Assembly (NCBI RefSeq): GCF_018327705.1
Contig: NZ_BNEM01000002.1
Location: 806,001-870,000 of the forward strand
From: Catellatospora sp. TT07R-123
GTDB lineage: Bacteria > Actinomycetota > Actinomycetes > Mycobacteriales > Micromonosporaceae
Direction of reading: 5' to 3'
Length of the DNA: 64,000 bases
The first letter of the stretch is position 1. The number at the start of each line of letters is the position of its first letter. The notes beneath the pieces are model-generated. The model made no database searches, was not told the origin of the DNA, and saw only the letters and a program-made list of their open reading frames with translations. Below, one piece after another: positions 45,342 to 54,107 of the stretch. The translations under genes and the position numbers were made by a program.

Positions 45342-46487
45342 GTGGTGGACGTGCTCGGCGCCGTGCTGGTGCTCTTCAAAGCCGCCTTCGCGGGCGAGGA
45401 CCTGGACCGCAAGGTCGGCGCCGACGTCGTGTCCACCCTGCTGGGCGGCCTGCTGCGCACCACCTCACCGACCGATCCGGTGCTGCTCAAGGTGTACGAG
45501 ATAGTCAAGAACCTCGACAGCCGCGCCTACCAGCAGGCCATGGCGGCCGGCCACCGCTACCTCGCCGAGGCGCAGCTCGGCACCGCGACCCGCGCCGAGC
45601 GGCTCAAACTCGCCCGCGAGCGCCTCGTCGACGCGGCCTCGGCCGCCGAGAGCATGAACGTGCCGATGCTGGTGGCCAACGCGGAGTTCGCGGTCGCCAA
45701 GTGCGACGCGCTGCTGGCCGCGCCCGAGCACGCCGCGATGGCACTCGACCGGGCGGCCGCCGCGCTGGAGTCGGCCATCGAGAAGCTGGACGTCCACGGC
45801 GCCGGGAGCCGGTTGCGCTCGCTGAACAACGCGCGGTTCACCCAGAACGAGTCCGTTTCGGGCTGGCTGAACCGGGCCGCCAGCGGGGACCTGGTCCGCC
45901 AGCGCGACCTCGACGCCCTCGGCAGGACCGTCGACGACATGCAGACCGAGTTGCAGAACCTCACCTCGCTCTACAGCGAGGTGCAGACCGCCAAGCTCGG
46001 CAGCGCCGGTCACGCGCAGCCGGTGGTGTGGGCGCAGCCCGACGGCCAGACCGTCCGGACCGGGCTGGACGCCAAGGCCGTGGCGACGGTGCGCGGCCAG
46101 GACCCGGTGCGCGGCTTCGGCGTGACCGTGCAGGTGGAGCAGCAGCAGGTCGGGCGTTCCCTCGGGCAGGGGATCGTCGTCGAGCTGCTGCTGCGGCTGA
46201 CCCTGGACGCCGACCGGCGGCTCTACTTCCGCGGCTCGGCCTCACCCGCCGCCGCCAGGTCCACGCGCCTGCTGCCGATGCTGCGCGGACTGTCCGGGGT
46301 GCACCCGCAGCTCAACCCAGGCGGCGCCGCCACCCTCCACCTGCGCAAGGGCAGCTACCACCACGTCTTGACGCTTCCCGTCGACAGCGGCGCGGTCGAC
46401 CTGGTCAAGATCAGAATTGCGCGTACGGCAGACCGCGGCCTGTACGCCGACACCGGCGCCTGCATCTACGTCCCCCTACAGGGTTAG
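45342..46487 (+). CDS. Hypothetical protein, helical N-terminus and beta C-terminus
   Basis: About 381 residues. No ATG is available; GTG codons at 45342, 45345 and 45351 are the in-frame candidates and the start is uncertain. Residues ~20-240 are strongly helical (VYEIVKNLDSRAYQQAMAAG, RLKLARERLVDAASAAESMN, TVDDMQTELQNLTSLYSEVQ), a possible coiled-coil or TPR-like bundle. The C-terminal ~120 residues are beta-rich. No signal peptide or membrane segment. No family recognised. It may stand alone; the following lipoprotein gene is 76 bases away. Confidence 0.65.
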   Translation: MVDVLGAVLVLFKAAFAGEDLDRKVGADVVSTLLGGLLRTTSPTDPVLLKVYEIVKNLDSRAYQQAMAAGHRYLAEAQLGTATRAERLKLARERLVDAASAAESMNVPMLVANAEFAVAKCDALLAAPEHAAMALDRAAAALESAIEKLDVHGAGSRLRSLNNARFTQNESVSGWLNRAASGDLVRQRDLDALGRTVDDMQTELQNLTSLYSEVQTAKLGSAGHAQPVVWAQPDGQTVRTGLDAKAVATVRGQDPVRGFGVTVQVEQQQVGRSLGQGIVVELLLRLTLDADRRLYFRGSASPAAARSTRLLPMLRGLSGVHPQLNPGGAATLHLRKGSYHHVLTLPVDSGAVDLVKIRIARTADRGLYADTGACIYVPLQG

Positions 46488-46563
46488 GTGTCAGCACCGA
46501 TGTCACCGCGCTGTGGGCTGCCTAGACTTCAGCACTCCGATCAGTGACATATGAGGAGTGCAG

Positions 46564-47406
46564 ATGAGACGGCGACACGATCGGCGGCCACGACCGGGGC
46601 ATGATGTCGCCGCATCCCGGCCAAGCGACCGCGGCCGCATGTCCACGCCGCGCCGACTCGGCCCGCTGGCACTCGCGGCGGCCACCGCGCTGACGATGGT
46701 GCTCGGTGCCTGCTCCGGCAATGCCCCGGCCGCGAGAAGTCCACAGGCACCGATCACCCACGGCCCCTCCGCCACACCCGGCGACGCGCCGGCATCCACG
46801 CAGGCCCAGCCCGTCCCCTCGACGCAGCCGACCGTCAAGGCACCGCCCCCGGCGCCGACCGGGCCGGCCGTCACCAACCTGGCTGTGACCAACATCCGGT
46901 GCAACGAGTTCACTGACGCCGGCGGCTGGATCGGCTACGTCGACGTCAAGTGGAGCATCGCCCGCGGCGACAAAGTGCGGCTCTACGGCCCGAAGTCCAC
47001 CGACTCCCTCGGCGGCTACGACGCTGCCGGCACTTCCGCCACCTTCCAGCTCGTCTGCGAGCCGAGCACTTCGTTCGTGATCAGGGCCGTCCCGCAGAAG
47101 GGGTCGACGGTGGGCACCCGCCGCGACTACCACGGCAAATGGCCCGACTCGCCCCGAACCACGGCGCTCACCGTGACCAAGGGCGGCTGTGTCATCGGCC
47201 TCGGCGACATCACGGTGACCTGGACCTCACGGGGCGCCGGCGGCGTACGCATCCTCGTTAACGGCAACACCTTCCCCGGCACCGCCAACGGCACCAGGAA
47301 ACTGACGAACCAGACCTGCGGCGCCGGCAAGAGCTATCCGATTCGGGTGACCGCCTACCAGGGCGAGACCGCAGGCGCATACCTTGAGAAGCCGGCGACC
47401 TGGTAG
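46564..47406 (+). CDS. Putative lipoprotein
   Basis: 280 residues. ATG 46564 has GAGGAG 5 bases upstream, while an internal ATG at 46639 would give a more standard 25-residue signal peptide but lacks a ribosome site. [16 protein letters not shown] provides the h-region and lipobox (LGAC, Cys50). A Pro/Ser/Thr-rich linker (~55-105) leads to two repeated beta domains: [17 protein letters not shown]...[14 protein letters not shown] and [20 protein letters not shown]. Each domain has two Cys, likely disulphide-bonded. It is an exported, membrane-anchored Ig-like protein of unknown role. Confidence 0.75.
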   Translation: MRRRHDRRPRPGHDVAASRPSDRGRMSTPRRLGPLALAAATALTMVLGACSGNAPAARSPQAPITHGPSATPGDAPASTQAQPVPSTQPTVKAPPPAPTGPAVTNLAVTNIRCNEFTDAGGWIGYVDVKWSIARGDKVRLYGPKSTDSLGGYDAAGTSATFQLVCEPSTSFVIRAVPQKGSTVGTRRDYHGKWPDSPRTTALTVTKGGCVIGLGDITVTWTSRGAGGVRILVNGNTFPGTANGTRKLTNQTCGAGKSYPIRVTAYQGETAGAYLEKPATW

Positions 47407-47464
47407 CGGGACGTGTTCGCGAGTTCCGGGGGCCCGGTCGCGGCAGGGCGGCGATGATGGCGGT

Positions 47465-48463
47465 GTGTCCACGATGCGCGCCTGGCAGGTGGCTCGGCCA
47501 GGCCCGATGGCGACCCGGCCGCTGCGGCAGGTCGAACTGCCCGTGCCCGAGCCGGGCCCCGGCGAGCTGCTGGTACGCGTCCGCGCCTGTGGCGTGTGCC
47601 GCACCGACCTGCACGTGGCCGAGGGCGACCTGCCCGTGCACCGCCCGGACGTCATCCCGGGCCACGAGATCGTCGGCGAGGTGGTCACCGGCGCCGACGG
47701 CTTCCAGCCCGGCGAGCGCGTCGGCATCGCCTGGCTGCGCCACACCGACGGCACCTGCCGCTACTGCCGCCGCGGCCGGGAGAACCTGTGCCCGGACTCG
47801 CGCTACACCGGGTGGGACGCCGACGGCGGCTACGCCGAGTACGCCACCGCGCCTGCCGCCTACGCCTACCGCCTGCCCGACAGCTACCCCGACGAGCAGG
47901 TGGCGCCGCTGCTGTGCGCCGGGATCATCGGCTACCGGGCCTTCAAGCTCGCGAGCCTGCCGCAGGGCGGCCGGCTGGGCATCTACGGCTTCGGCGCCTC
48001 GGCGCACCTGACCGCCCAGCTCGCTATCGCGCAGGGCGCCCAGGTGTACGTCATGACCCGCTCCCCCGCCGCCCGGCGGCTCGGCCTGGACCTCGGCGCC
48101 GCCTGGGCGGGCGGCGCCGACGAGCAGCCGCCCGTGCCGCTGGACTCGGCGATCCTGTTCGCGCCGGTGGGCACGCTGGTGCCGCCCGCGCTGCGGGCCC
48201 TGGACCGGGGCGGCACCCTGGCCGTGGCGGGCATCCACCTCAGCGACATCCCGCCGCTGAACTACCAGGACGACCTGTTCCAGGAGCGGATCCTGCGCAG
48301 CGTCACCGCCAACACCCGCGAGGACGGCCGGGAGTTCCTGGACCTGGCCGACCTGCACCACCTGACGGTGACGACGACGCCGTACCCGCTGGCGGCGGCC
48401 GAGGCCGCGCTCACCGACCTGGCCGCCGACCGCGTGAACGGCGCCGCTGTACTGCTGCCGTGA
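47465..48463 (+). CDS. Zinc-dependent alcohol dehydrogenase (AdhA-like)
   Basis: 332 residues from GTG 47465 (ATG 47474 is an alternative). Medium-chain dehydrogenase: catalytic zinc ligands in [10 protein letters not shown] and [12 protein letters not shown](P) fold at [21 protein letters not shown]-terminal [18 protein letters not shown]. The structural-zinc loop reads [16 protein letters not shown], with Asp at the position of the first of the usual four Cys, so that site may be weakened. It oxidises or reduces alcohols/aldehydes; substrate not predictable. It is convergent with the biosynthetic operon (10 bases between stops) and need not belong to it. Confidence 0.85.
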   Translation: MSTMRAWQVARPGPMATRPLRQVELPVPEPGPGELLVRVRACGVCRTDLHVAEGDLPVHRPDVIPGHEIVGEVVTGADGFQPGERVGIAWLRHTDGTCRYCRRGRENLCPDSRYTGWDADGGYAEYATAPAAYAYRLPDSYPDEQVAPLLCAGIIGYRAFKLASLPQGGRLGIYGFGASAHLTAQLAIAQGAQVYVMTRSPAARRLGLDLGAAWAGGADEQPPVPLDSAILFAPVGTLVPPALRALDRGGTLAVAGIHLSDIPPLNYQDDLFQERILRSVTANTREDGREFLDLADLHHLTVTTTPYPLAAAEAALTDLAADRVNGAAVLLP

Positions 48464-48473
48464 CGCCGCCCGG

Positions 48474-49412
48474 TCAGCGCGACGCCGTGTCCAGCAGGTC
48501 CAGGTCGGTCTCGGTGAGCCGGACCCGGGTCGACTCCAGCAGCGGCGCCACCTGGTCGGCGCTGCGGGCGCTGGCCAGCGGGGCCGCCACGGCGGGCTGG
48601 GCCGCGAGCCAGGCCAGGGCGACCGCCGCGACCGAGACGCCGTGCGCCGCGGCGACCTCGTCCAGCGCGGCCAGGACCCGGGTGCCCCGCCCGTCGGCCA
48701 GGTGCGCGGCGGCACCCGAGGCGCGCGGGCTGTCCACGGCCGCGCCGCCGGGGCGGTACTTGCCGGTCAGGAACCCGCTGGCCAGCGCGTAGTACGGCAC
48801 GACGGAGACGTCCTGCGCGAGGCACAGCGCGGCCAGGTCCTGTTCGAACTCGGCGCGGTGCATCAGGTTGTAGTGGGGCTGCAGCGCCACGAACCGGGGC
48901 AGGCCCTCCGCGTCGGCGATCCGCAGCGCCTCGGCCAGGCGCGGGGCGGTGTAGTTGGACGCCGCCACGTACCGGACCTTGCCCGCCTGGACGAGCTCGC
49001 CGAACGCGGCCAGCGTCTCGGCCAGCGGGGTGTCGGGGTCGTCGGCGTGGGCGTAGTACAGGTCGATGCGGTCGGTGCCCAGCCGCCGCAGCGACGTCTC
49101 GGCGCTGGCCCGGATGTTGTCCGGGGCCAGGCCCTTGGCCTTGCTGTACCGGCCGACCTTGGTCGCGATCACCACCTGGTCGCGGTTGCCGCGCGCGGCC
49201 AGCCAGCGGCCGATGATCTCCTCCGACTCGCCGCCGCTGTTGCCCGGCACCCACTCGGAGTACTGGTCGGCGGTGTCGACGAAGTTGCCGCCCGCCTCGG
49301 CGTACGCGTCGAGCACCGCGAACGAGGCCCGCTCGTCGGCGGTCCAGCCGAACACGTTGCCGCCCAGCGCGAGCGGAAAGACCTTGAGGTCGGAGTTGCC
49401 CAGTCGGATCAT
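48474..49412 (-). CDS. Aldo/keto reductase
   Basis: 312 residues from ATG 49412, overlapping the adenylation-domain stop as ATGA. The TIM-barrel family tetrad is present: FVDTADQYSEW (Asp, Tyr), VIATKVGRY (Lys), YYAHADDPDTP (His). KVRYVAASNYT, LQPHYNLMHRAEFE and VVPYYALASGFLTGKY match the YajO/Gcy-like NADPH-dependent subgroup. It probably reduces a carbonyl in the adjacent pathway; last gene of the operon. Confidence 0.88.
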   Translation of the reverse strand: MIRLGNSDLKVFPLALGGNVFGWTADERASFAVLDAYAEAGGNFVDTADQYSEWVPGNSGGESEEIIGRWLAARGNRDQVVIATKVGRYSKAKGLAPDNIRASAETSLRRLGTDRIDLYYAHADDPDTPLAETLAAFGELVQAGKVRYVAASNYTAPRLAEALRIADAEGLPRFVALQPHYNLMHRAEFEQDLAALCLAQDVSVVPYYALASGFLTGKYRPGGAAVDSPRASGAAAHLADGRGTRVLAALDEVAAAHGVSVAAVALAWLAAQPAVAAPLASARSADQVAPLLESTRVRLTETDLDLLDTASR

Positions 49413-50929
49413 GCGTGGCTCCAGGCGGTGACGGTCGGTGCGGTGGCGTCGGCGCGGCCCAGCCAGACGTCCTCCATGCGGCGGCGGTCGGCCTTGCCGC
49501 TGGCGGTGCGGGGCAGCGCGGTGGTGGAGATCATCGTAGCGGGCACGAGATGGGCGGGCAGCGTCGCGGCGAGCTGGTGCAGCAGTGCCCGAGCCGGGTC
49601 GGGGCCGTCCGGCCCGGGTCCGGTGTAGAAGCCCACCAGCGAGCGCTGGCCGCTGCCGCCGACGGGCGCCACCACGATGCAGTCCTCGACGCCCGGCAGT
49701 GCCCGGGCGGCGGCCTCGATCTCGCCCAGCTCGATCCGGAAGCCCCGGATCTTGACCTGGTCGTCGTTGCGGCCGACGTACCACAGGCCCTCGTCGGTGG
49801 CGTAGGCCAGGTCGCCGCTGCGGTACCAGACGTCGCCGTCGAGGGTGACGAACCGGGCCGCCGTCAGGTCGGGCCGGTGCAGGTATCCGGGGGCGACCCC
49901 GGCCCCGGCCAGCAGGATCTCGCCCGGCTCGCCGGGGGCGACCTCGCGCAGGTCCGCGTCGACCAGCCGGGCCCGCAGATGCGGCAGCGCCCGGCCGACG
50001 AACGTGGCGCCGCCGGTGCCGGCGGGCAGGTCGGTCACGTCGGCGAAGGTGGAGTGGACCGTGGTCTCGGTGATGCCGTACATGTTGATCAGCCGGGCGT
50101 CCGGGGCGAGGCCGTGCCGCCGCCACTCGGCCAGCACCGTCATCCGCACCGCCTCGCCCGCCAGGATCACGTAGCGCAGCGCCGACAGGTCCGGCCGGGT
50201 CCGCAGCGCGGCCTTGACCAGCGCCCCGAACACCGTCGGCACCTGGTTGAGCACCGTGGCCCGCTCCCGCTCCAGCAGCGCCGCCAGCCGGTACGGGTCG
50301 CGCGCGACGTCGTCGGGCACCACCACCAGGCTGCCGCCGTGCAGCAGGCAGGCCCAGACCTCCCAGACACTGACGTCGAAGCTGTACGAGTGGAACGACG
50401 GCCACACGTCGTCGGGCCCGAACCCGAACCGGCCGCACGCGGCGCCGAGCAGGCTGGTGACGTTGCGGTGGGTGACCGCCACCCCCTTGGGCTGCCCGGT
50501 CGAACCGGACGTGTAGATGACGTACGCCGTGCCCGGCGGCACCTGCGCCGGTTCACCGTCGCGCAGCCGCCGCACCTGCGCGCAGCCTGACGCGTCGACG
50601 GCCAGCTCCAGCCTCACCCGGCTGGACTCGACCAGATGCGCGCGCCGGGCCTGCGGATACGCCGGATCGACCGGCAGGTAGGCCCCCCGCGCCCGCAGCA
50701 CTCCCAGGATCGCCAGGACGCTGCCCGCCGCGCGCGGCACGTCCACCGCGACCAGCTCGCCGGGGGCCAGCCCGGCGCCGAGCAGGTGATCGGCGACCGC
50801 GGTAACCGCCGCGTCCAGCTCGGTATAGGTCCAGCAGCGCTCGCCGTCGCGCAGCGCGACCCGGTCCGGGTGTGCCGCCACGCTGCGGCGCAGCAGCTCG
50901 TCGAGGGTGGCGTCGCCGAACCCGGTCAT
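49409..50929 (-). CDS. Stand-alone amino acid adenylation domain (NRPS A domain)
   Basis: 506 residues from ATG 50929 (ATGA overlap). Core motifs are complete: A3 YVIYTSGSTGQPKGVAVTHR, A4 FHSYSFDVSVWEVW, A5 INMYGITETTVHSTF, A7 YRSGDLA, A8 GRNDDQVKIRGFRIELGEIE, A10 LPRTASGKADRR with the catalytic Lys. It should activate an amino acid as AMP ester and load it onto a carrier in trans. The A4 segment is close to the FHSYAFDFSVWE class; the substrate cannot be assigned by eye. No condensation or thioesterase domain accompanies it. Its direct upstream partner is the carrier protein gene. Confidence 0.92.
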   Translation of the reverse strand: MTGFGDATLDELLRRSVAAHPDRVALRDGERCWTYTELDAAVTAVADHLLGAGLAPGELVAVDVPRAAGSVLAILGVLRARGAYLPVDPAYPQARRAHLVESSRVRLELAVDASGCAQVRRLRDGEPAQVPPGTAYVIYTSGSTGQPKGVAVTHRNVTSLLGAACGRFGFGPDDVWPSFHSYSFDVSVWEVWACLLHGGSLVVVPDDVARDPYRLAALLERERATVLNQVPTVFGALVKAALRTRPDLSALRYVILAGEAVRMTVLAEWRRHGLAPDARLINMYGITETTVHSTFADVTDLPAGTGGATFVGRALPHLRARLVDADLREVAPGEPGEILLAGAGVAPGYLHRPDLTAARFVTLDGDVWYRSGDLAYATDEGLWYVGRNDDQVKIRGFRIELGEIEAAARALPGVEDCIVVAPVGGSGQRSLVGFYTGPGPDGPDPARALLHQLAATLPAHLVPATMISTTALPRTASGKADRRRMEDVWLGRADATAPTVTAWSHA

Positions 50930-51438
50930 GCGCCGGCCCCCGTGCCCGGCTCCGCCGGGGCGAGCACCGCCGCGACCAGGGCGGGCCGGTAGACGCCCAG
51001 CAGGGCCAGTTCCAGCGGCAGGTCGCCGCGCCAGGTCGGGCCGTACAGGACGGTCAGGGCCGCGACGGTCTCGACCACGGCCAGGGAGTCGCCGCCGAGC
51101 TCGAAGAAGTCGTCGTCGGCGCCGACCTCCTCCAGCCCCAGCACCTCCGCCCACACGTCGGCGACCACGGCTTCGGTGCCGCCGTCGGGCTGCCGGTAGG
51201 CGGTGGCCAGCGGCGGGCGGGGGTCGCCCAGCACAGCCGGATCATCCAGACCGTCCACTCTGGTGTACCGGTCGGGCCGGTGCGCCCGGTCCAGGCCGGC
51301 GTGGGCGTGGCGCAGCGCGAGCGGGTCGACCTCGCCCGGCTCGGCGGCGTACCGCAGCACGAGCAGGTCGCGGCCCAGCCGGGTGCGGTGCGTGGTCAGC
51401 TCGCTGCCGCGGACGCCGAGCGGTGCGAGGTCGGTCAT
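50926..51438 (-). CDS. Stand-alone peptidyl carrier protein with N-terminal extension
   Basis: 170 residues from ATG 51438 (ATGA overlap). The carrier domain occupies about 88-160 with the phosphopantetheine site DDFFELGGDSLAVVE (Ser within GGDSL). The first ~85 residues (RDLLVLRYAAEPGEVDPLAL, ARAHRPDRYTRVDGLDD-like section) look like a worn C-terminal subdomain of an A domain without its A10 Lys, an unusual arrangement. It should be charged by the adjacent A domain. What collects the aminoacyl group is not obvious; the partial gene at the right edge is one candidate. Confidence 0.85.
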   Translation of the reverse strand: MTDLAPLGVRGSELTTHRTRLGRDLLVLRYAAEPGEVDPLALRHAHAGLDRAHRPDRYTRVDGLDDPAVLGDPRPPLATAYRQPDGGTEAVVADVWAEVLGLEEVGADDDFFELGGDSLAVVETVAALTVLYGPTWRGDLPLELALLGVYRPALVAAVLAPAEPGTGAGA

Positions 51439-52595
51439 CGTTCTCCTACGGTCAGTTCGGCCCGGACGTCGAGCAGCCGGGCCAGGGGGTCGCCGAAGTC
51501 GGCGAAGTGGGCGCTGTCGCGGGGGCTCGGCACGTCCAGGGCGGCCAGGAAGTCCGCCGGGACGTCGCAGCCGAACACCCCGCGCAGCATGCGGAAGACG
51601 TAGAACACCGGCGGGCGCAGCGCGACGTGGCGCCCGGCGACCTCGGCGAGGGCGGCCCAGTCGACCCGTCCGGCGCGGACCAGCGCGATCAGGTCGCCGA
51701 GGATCTTGAGGTTGCCGTCGCCGAACAGCATCACGTCGGCGTACAGGTGGTTGGCGGCGAACCAGGCGACCGTGACGTCGTCCGGCGCCTCGAACTCGAC
51801 TCCCCGGTAGCGCACCTGCTGCGGGGCCCGCCACCAGTCGTCCTCGCCGGGGCGGAACCCGGCCCCGGGCGTGTCGTGCAGGCTGTTGAGGCTGTGGTGC
51901 ACGTCGAACGACGGGCACAGGTACGCCTGGCCGCCGCCCAGCAGCACCACGTAGCCGGGCAGCACCTGCCGCAGGAAGTCGGCGTGCCCGTCGAGCGCCG
52001 GGGTCCGCACCAGCTTGACGAAGCCGCGCCCCTGCCCGAAGTAGCCGAACCCGGCGTTCTCCTCGGCGACCCGGGCCGGGGGCAGCCGGACCGGCAGGTT
52101 CGACCGCACCGCCAGATCGTCGGTGTAGCCGAGGCGCCGCAGCGTCGCGTCCACGGCCTCGACGTCCTCGCGGCGCACCACCAGGTCGACGTCGACGCCG
52201 AACGGCGGTTCCAGCTGCGGGTACACCGAAGCCGCGTAGAACGTGCCCTTGGGCACCAGCAGCGGCACCCCCTTGGCGGCCAGCTCCTCGCGCAGCACCC
52301 GCAGCTCGCTCAGGTGCAGGTCGGCCAGCGCGACGGCCACCTCCTGCAACCGCGACATCGCCGTGTCCGGTCCGCCGATGGCGGGCAGTTCGCCGCAGAC
52401 GGCGCGGACGATGTGGGCCAGGCGGCGGCTCATCAGCAGCCGCAGCAGGCCGGTGCCGTCGGGCGGGAGGTCGCCGAGGCTGGACAGGACGTTCGCGGCG
52501 GCCGCCGCGGGCAGCCGCCGCGGGAACTCCCGCAGCGACCGCACCGCGAGCGCGGCCAGCCCGGTCACCGGTGCCGGTGACGCGTGGATCCACAT
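51435..52595 (-). CDS. Nucleotidyltransferase-family protein (NTP_transf_5-like)
   Basis: 386 residues from ATG 52595. The pattern LAAKGVPLLVPKGTFYAASV-YPQ, then FGVDVDLVVRREDVEAVDAT-LRRLGY, matches the uncharacterised nucleotidyltransferase family (PF14907-like), with DVDLVV as the metal-binding acidic pair. CPSFDVHHSLN and a helical C-terminus follow. Members are common in actinobacterial peptide-type biosynthetic clusters, role unclear. It is separated from the upstream oxygenase gene by 46 bases, the only real gap in the operon, so an internal promoter is possible. Confidence 0.72.
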   Translation of the reverse strand: MWIHASPAPVTGLAALAVRSLREFPRRLPAAAAANVLSSLGDLPPDGTGLLRLLMSRRLAHIVRAVCGELPAIGGPDTAMSRLQEVAVALADLHLSELRVLREELAAKGVPLLVPKGTFYAASVYPQLEPPFGVDVDLVVRREDVEAVDATLRRLGYTDDLAVRSNLPVRLPPARVAEENAGFGYFGQGRGFVKLVRTPALDGHADFLRQVLPGYVVLLGGGQAYLCPSFDVHHSLNSLHDTPGAGFRPGEDDWWRAPQQVRYRGVEFEAPDDVTVAWFAANHLYADVMLFGDGNLKILGDLIALVRAGRVDWAALAEVAGRHVALRPPVFYVFRMLRGVFGCDVPADFLAALDVPSPRDSAHFADFGDPLARLLDVRAELTVGER

Positions 52596-52641
52596 GGGTC
52601 GGTCAGTTTCCCTTCACGGCGGCTCAGCCTTGCTCGCCCGC

Positions 52642-53391
52642 TCAGCGCAGGCCGAGCAGCTCCTGTGCCCACGGCGACAGCCGGTCGCGGGCGTCCTCGC
52701 CGAGCAGCTCCTCCTGGTTCATCTCCGGCTTCTGGTCGGCGCGGCAGAAGAACGCGTTGATGCCCGCCCGGGGGCGGTCGGTGGCGTTGTCCATGCCGCT
52801 GTGCCACAGGTGGGAGTTGAAGACGATGACGTCGCCGGCCTCGGCCAGGATGCGGGTCTCGCCCTGCCAGGAGTCGTACTGGTCCGCCATGGCCTGCTTG
52901 GGCACCTCGGTGAAGCGGTGCGAGCCGGGCACGACCCGGGTCGCGCCGTTGGCCTCGGTGAAGTCGTCCAGCGCCCAGATCGCGTTGCAGACCTTGTAGT
53001 CGCCGTTGGGGGCCGGGCCGTCGTACCAGTCGACGTGCAGCTTCTGCCGCTTCTGGCCGGGCAGCTGGGACCGCATGTTCAGCATGCTCAGCCGGATGTC
53101 GTCGCCGAGCACGTGCCGGATCGCGGCCAGCACGGCCGGGTGGGTGAGGCAGGTGTCGTAGACGGTGTCCTTGTTCAGCAGGTTGTGCAGCCGGAACGCA
53201 CCGTCGTCGCAGAGGGTGTACTCGTAGCCGGCCATCTTGCCTTCGATGTTGCCGATGCGCATCAGCGACGTCTTGACGGCCACGATCTCGGCGCGGCTCA
53301 TCAGCTGCCGGAGCACGGTGTAGCCGGACTCGTCGAGTTCGCGGCGGTGCTGGTCGGTGAGCAGGTCGGACGGTTGCTGTACGACGGTCAT
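52642..53391 (-). CDS. Phytanoyl-CoA dioxygenase (PhyH)-family Fe(II)/2-oxoglutarate oxygenase
   Basis: 249 residues from ATG 53391 (ATGA overlap). The facial triad is visible: KLHVDWYDG (HxD) and FNSHLWHSGMDN (distal His, in LWHSG), with the 2-oxoglutarate-binding Arg in NATDRPRAGIN. GATRVVPGSHRFTEVP is the family's conserved turn. Such enzymes hydroxylate, halogenate or rearrange small molecules and carrier-bound amino acids. Because the metal ligand is Asp and not Gly/Ala, hydroxylation is expected rather than halogenation. Confidence 0.88.
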   Translation of the reverse strand: MTVVQQPSDLLTDQHRRELDESGYTVLRQLMSRAEIVAVKTSLMRIGNIEGKMAGYEYTLCDDGAFRLHNLLNKDTVYDTCLTHPAVLAAIRHVLGDDIRLSMLNMRSQLPGQKRQKLHVDWYDGPAPNGDYKVCNAIWALDDFTEANGATRVVPGSHRFTEVPKQAMADQYDSWQGETRILAEAGDVIVFNSHLWHSGMDNATDRPRAGINAFFCRADQKPEMNQEELLGEDARDRLSPWAQELLGLR

Positions 53392-54107
53392 CTGCTGGTC
53401 CCTTCGGTGTCGGCGCCGTACGGGCGCGCCATGGATGCGAGGTGGAGCTCTCTGATCTCGGTGCCGCGCGGCGCGGCCAGCAACCAGGCGACCGTCGCCG
53501 CGACGTCCTCGGGTGCCAGCGCGCCGGGGCGGCCGCCGGGCGTGCCGGTGCGGAAACCGGTGTCGACGGCACCGACGGCCAGGTGGGTGCAGCGCAGGCC
53601 GTCGGCGCGGTGCTCGGCGCGGGCGACCTCGACCAGCCCGCGCAGCCCCCACTTCGCGGCGCAGTACGCGGCCCGTTCCGGCAGCCCGGCCTGGCCGGAG
53701 TCCGAACCGATCGCCACGACCTGCCCCGCGCCGTCGGCCAGCAGCCGGGGCAGCGCCGCGACCAGGGTCAGGTGCGCCCCGCGCAGGTTCGTGGCGATGG
53801 TGTCGTCCCACACCTCGACCGGGTAGTCCCGCAGCGGATGCCACTGCCCCACCCCGGCGTTGAGGACGACGGCGCGCAGCGCGGGCAGGTCGCGGGCGGC
53901 GGCGTCGACGTCGGCGGCGTCGCGCACGTCGGTGACCCGGGGGTACGCGTCCGCGCCGCGCATCCGGCAGCCGTCGGCGACCTCGGCCAGCGCCGCGCCG
54001 TCGCGGGCCCACAGCACCACCGGCACCCCGGCCCCGGCCAGCGCGTACGCCACCGCGCGGCCGATGCCGCGGCTGGCCCCGGTGACCAGCACCGCCGGTT
54101 CAGCCAT
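53388..54107 (-). CDS. Short-chain dehydrogenase/reductase
   Basis: 239 residues from ATG 54107. Cofactor motif VTGASRGIGRAVA, NAGVGQWHP (NAG), catalytic Ser in AIGSDSGQAG and YCAAKWG (YxxxK) are intact, as in classical SDRs. It interconverts a hydroxyl and a ketone. Overlaps the PRPP-synthetase-like gene by 8 bases and precedes the oxygenase, so the pair could hydroxylate then oxidise the same carbon. Confidence 0.9.
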   Translation of the reverse strand: MAEPAVLVTGASRGIGRAVAYALAGAGVPVVLWARDGAALAEVADGCRMRGADAYPRVTDVRDAADVDAAARDLPALRAVVLNAGVGQWHPLRDYPVEVWDDTIATNLRGAHLTLVAALPRLLADGAGQVVAIGSDSGQAGLPERAAYCAAKWGLRGLVEVARAEHRADGLRCTHLAVGAVDTGFRTGTPGGRPGALAPEDVAATVAWLLAAPRGTEIRELHLASMARPYGADTEGTSR

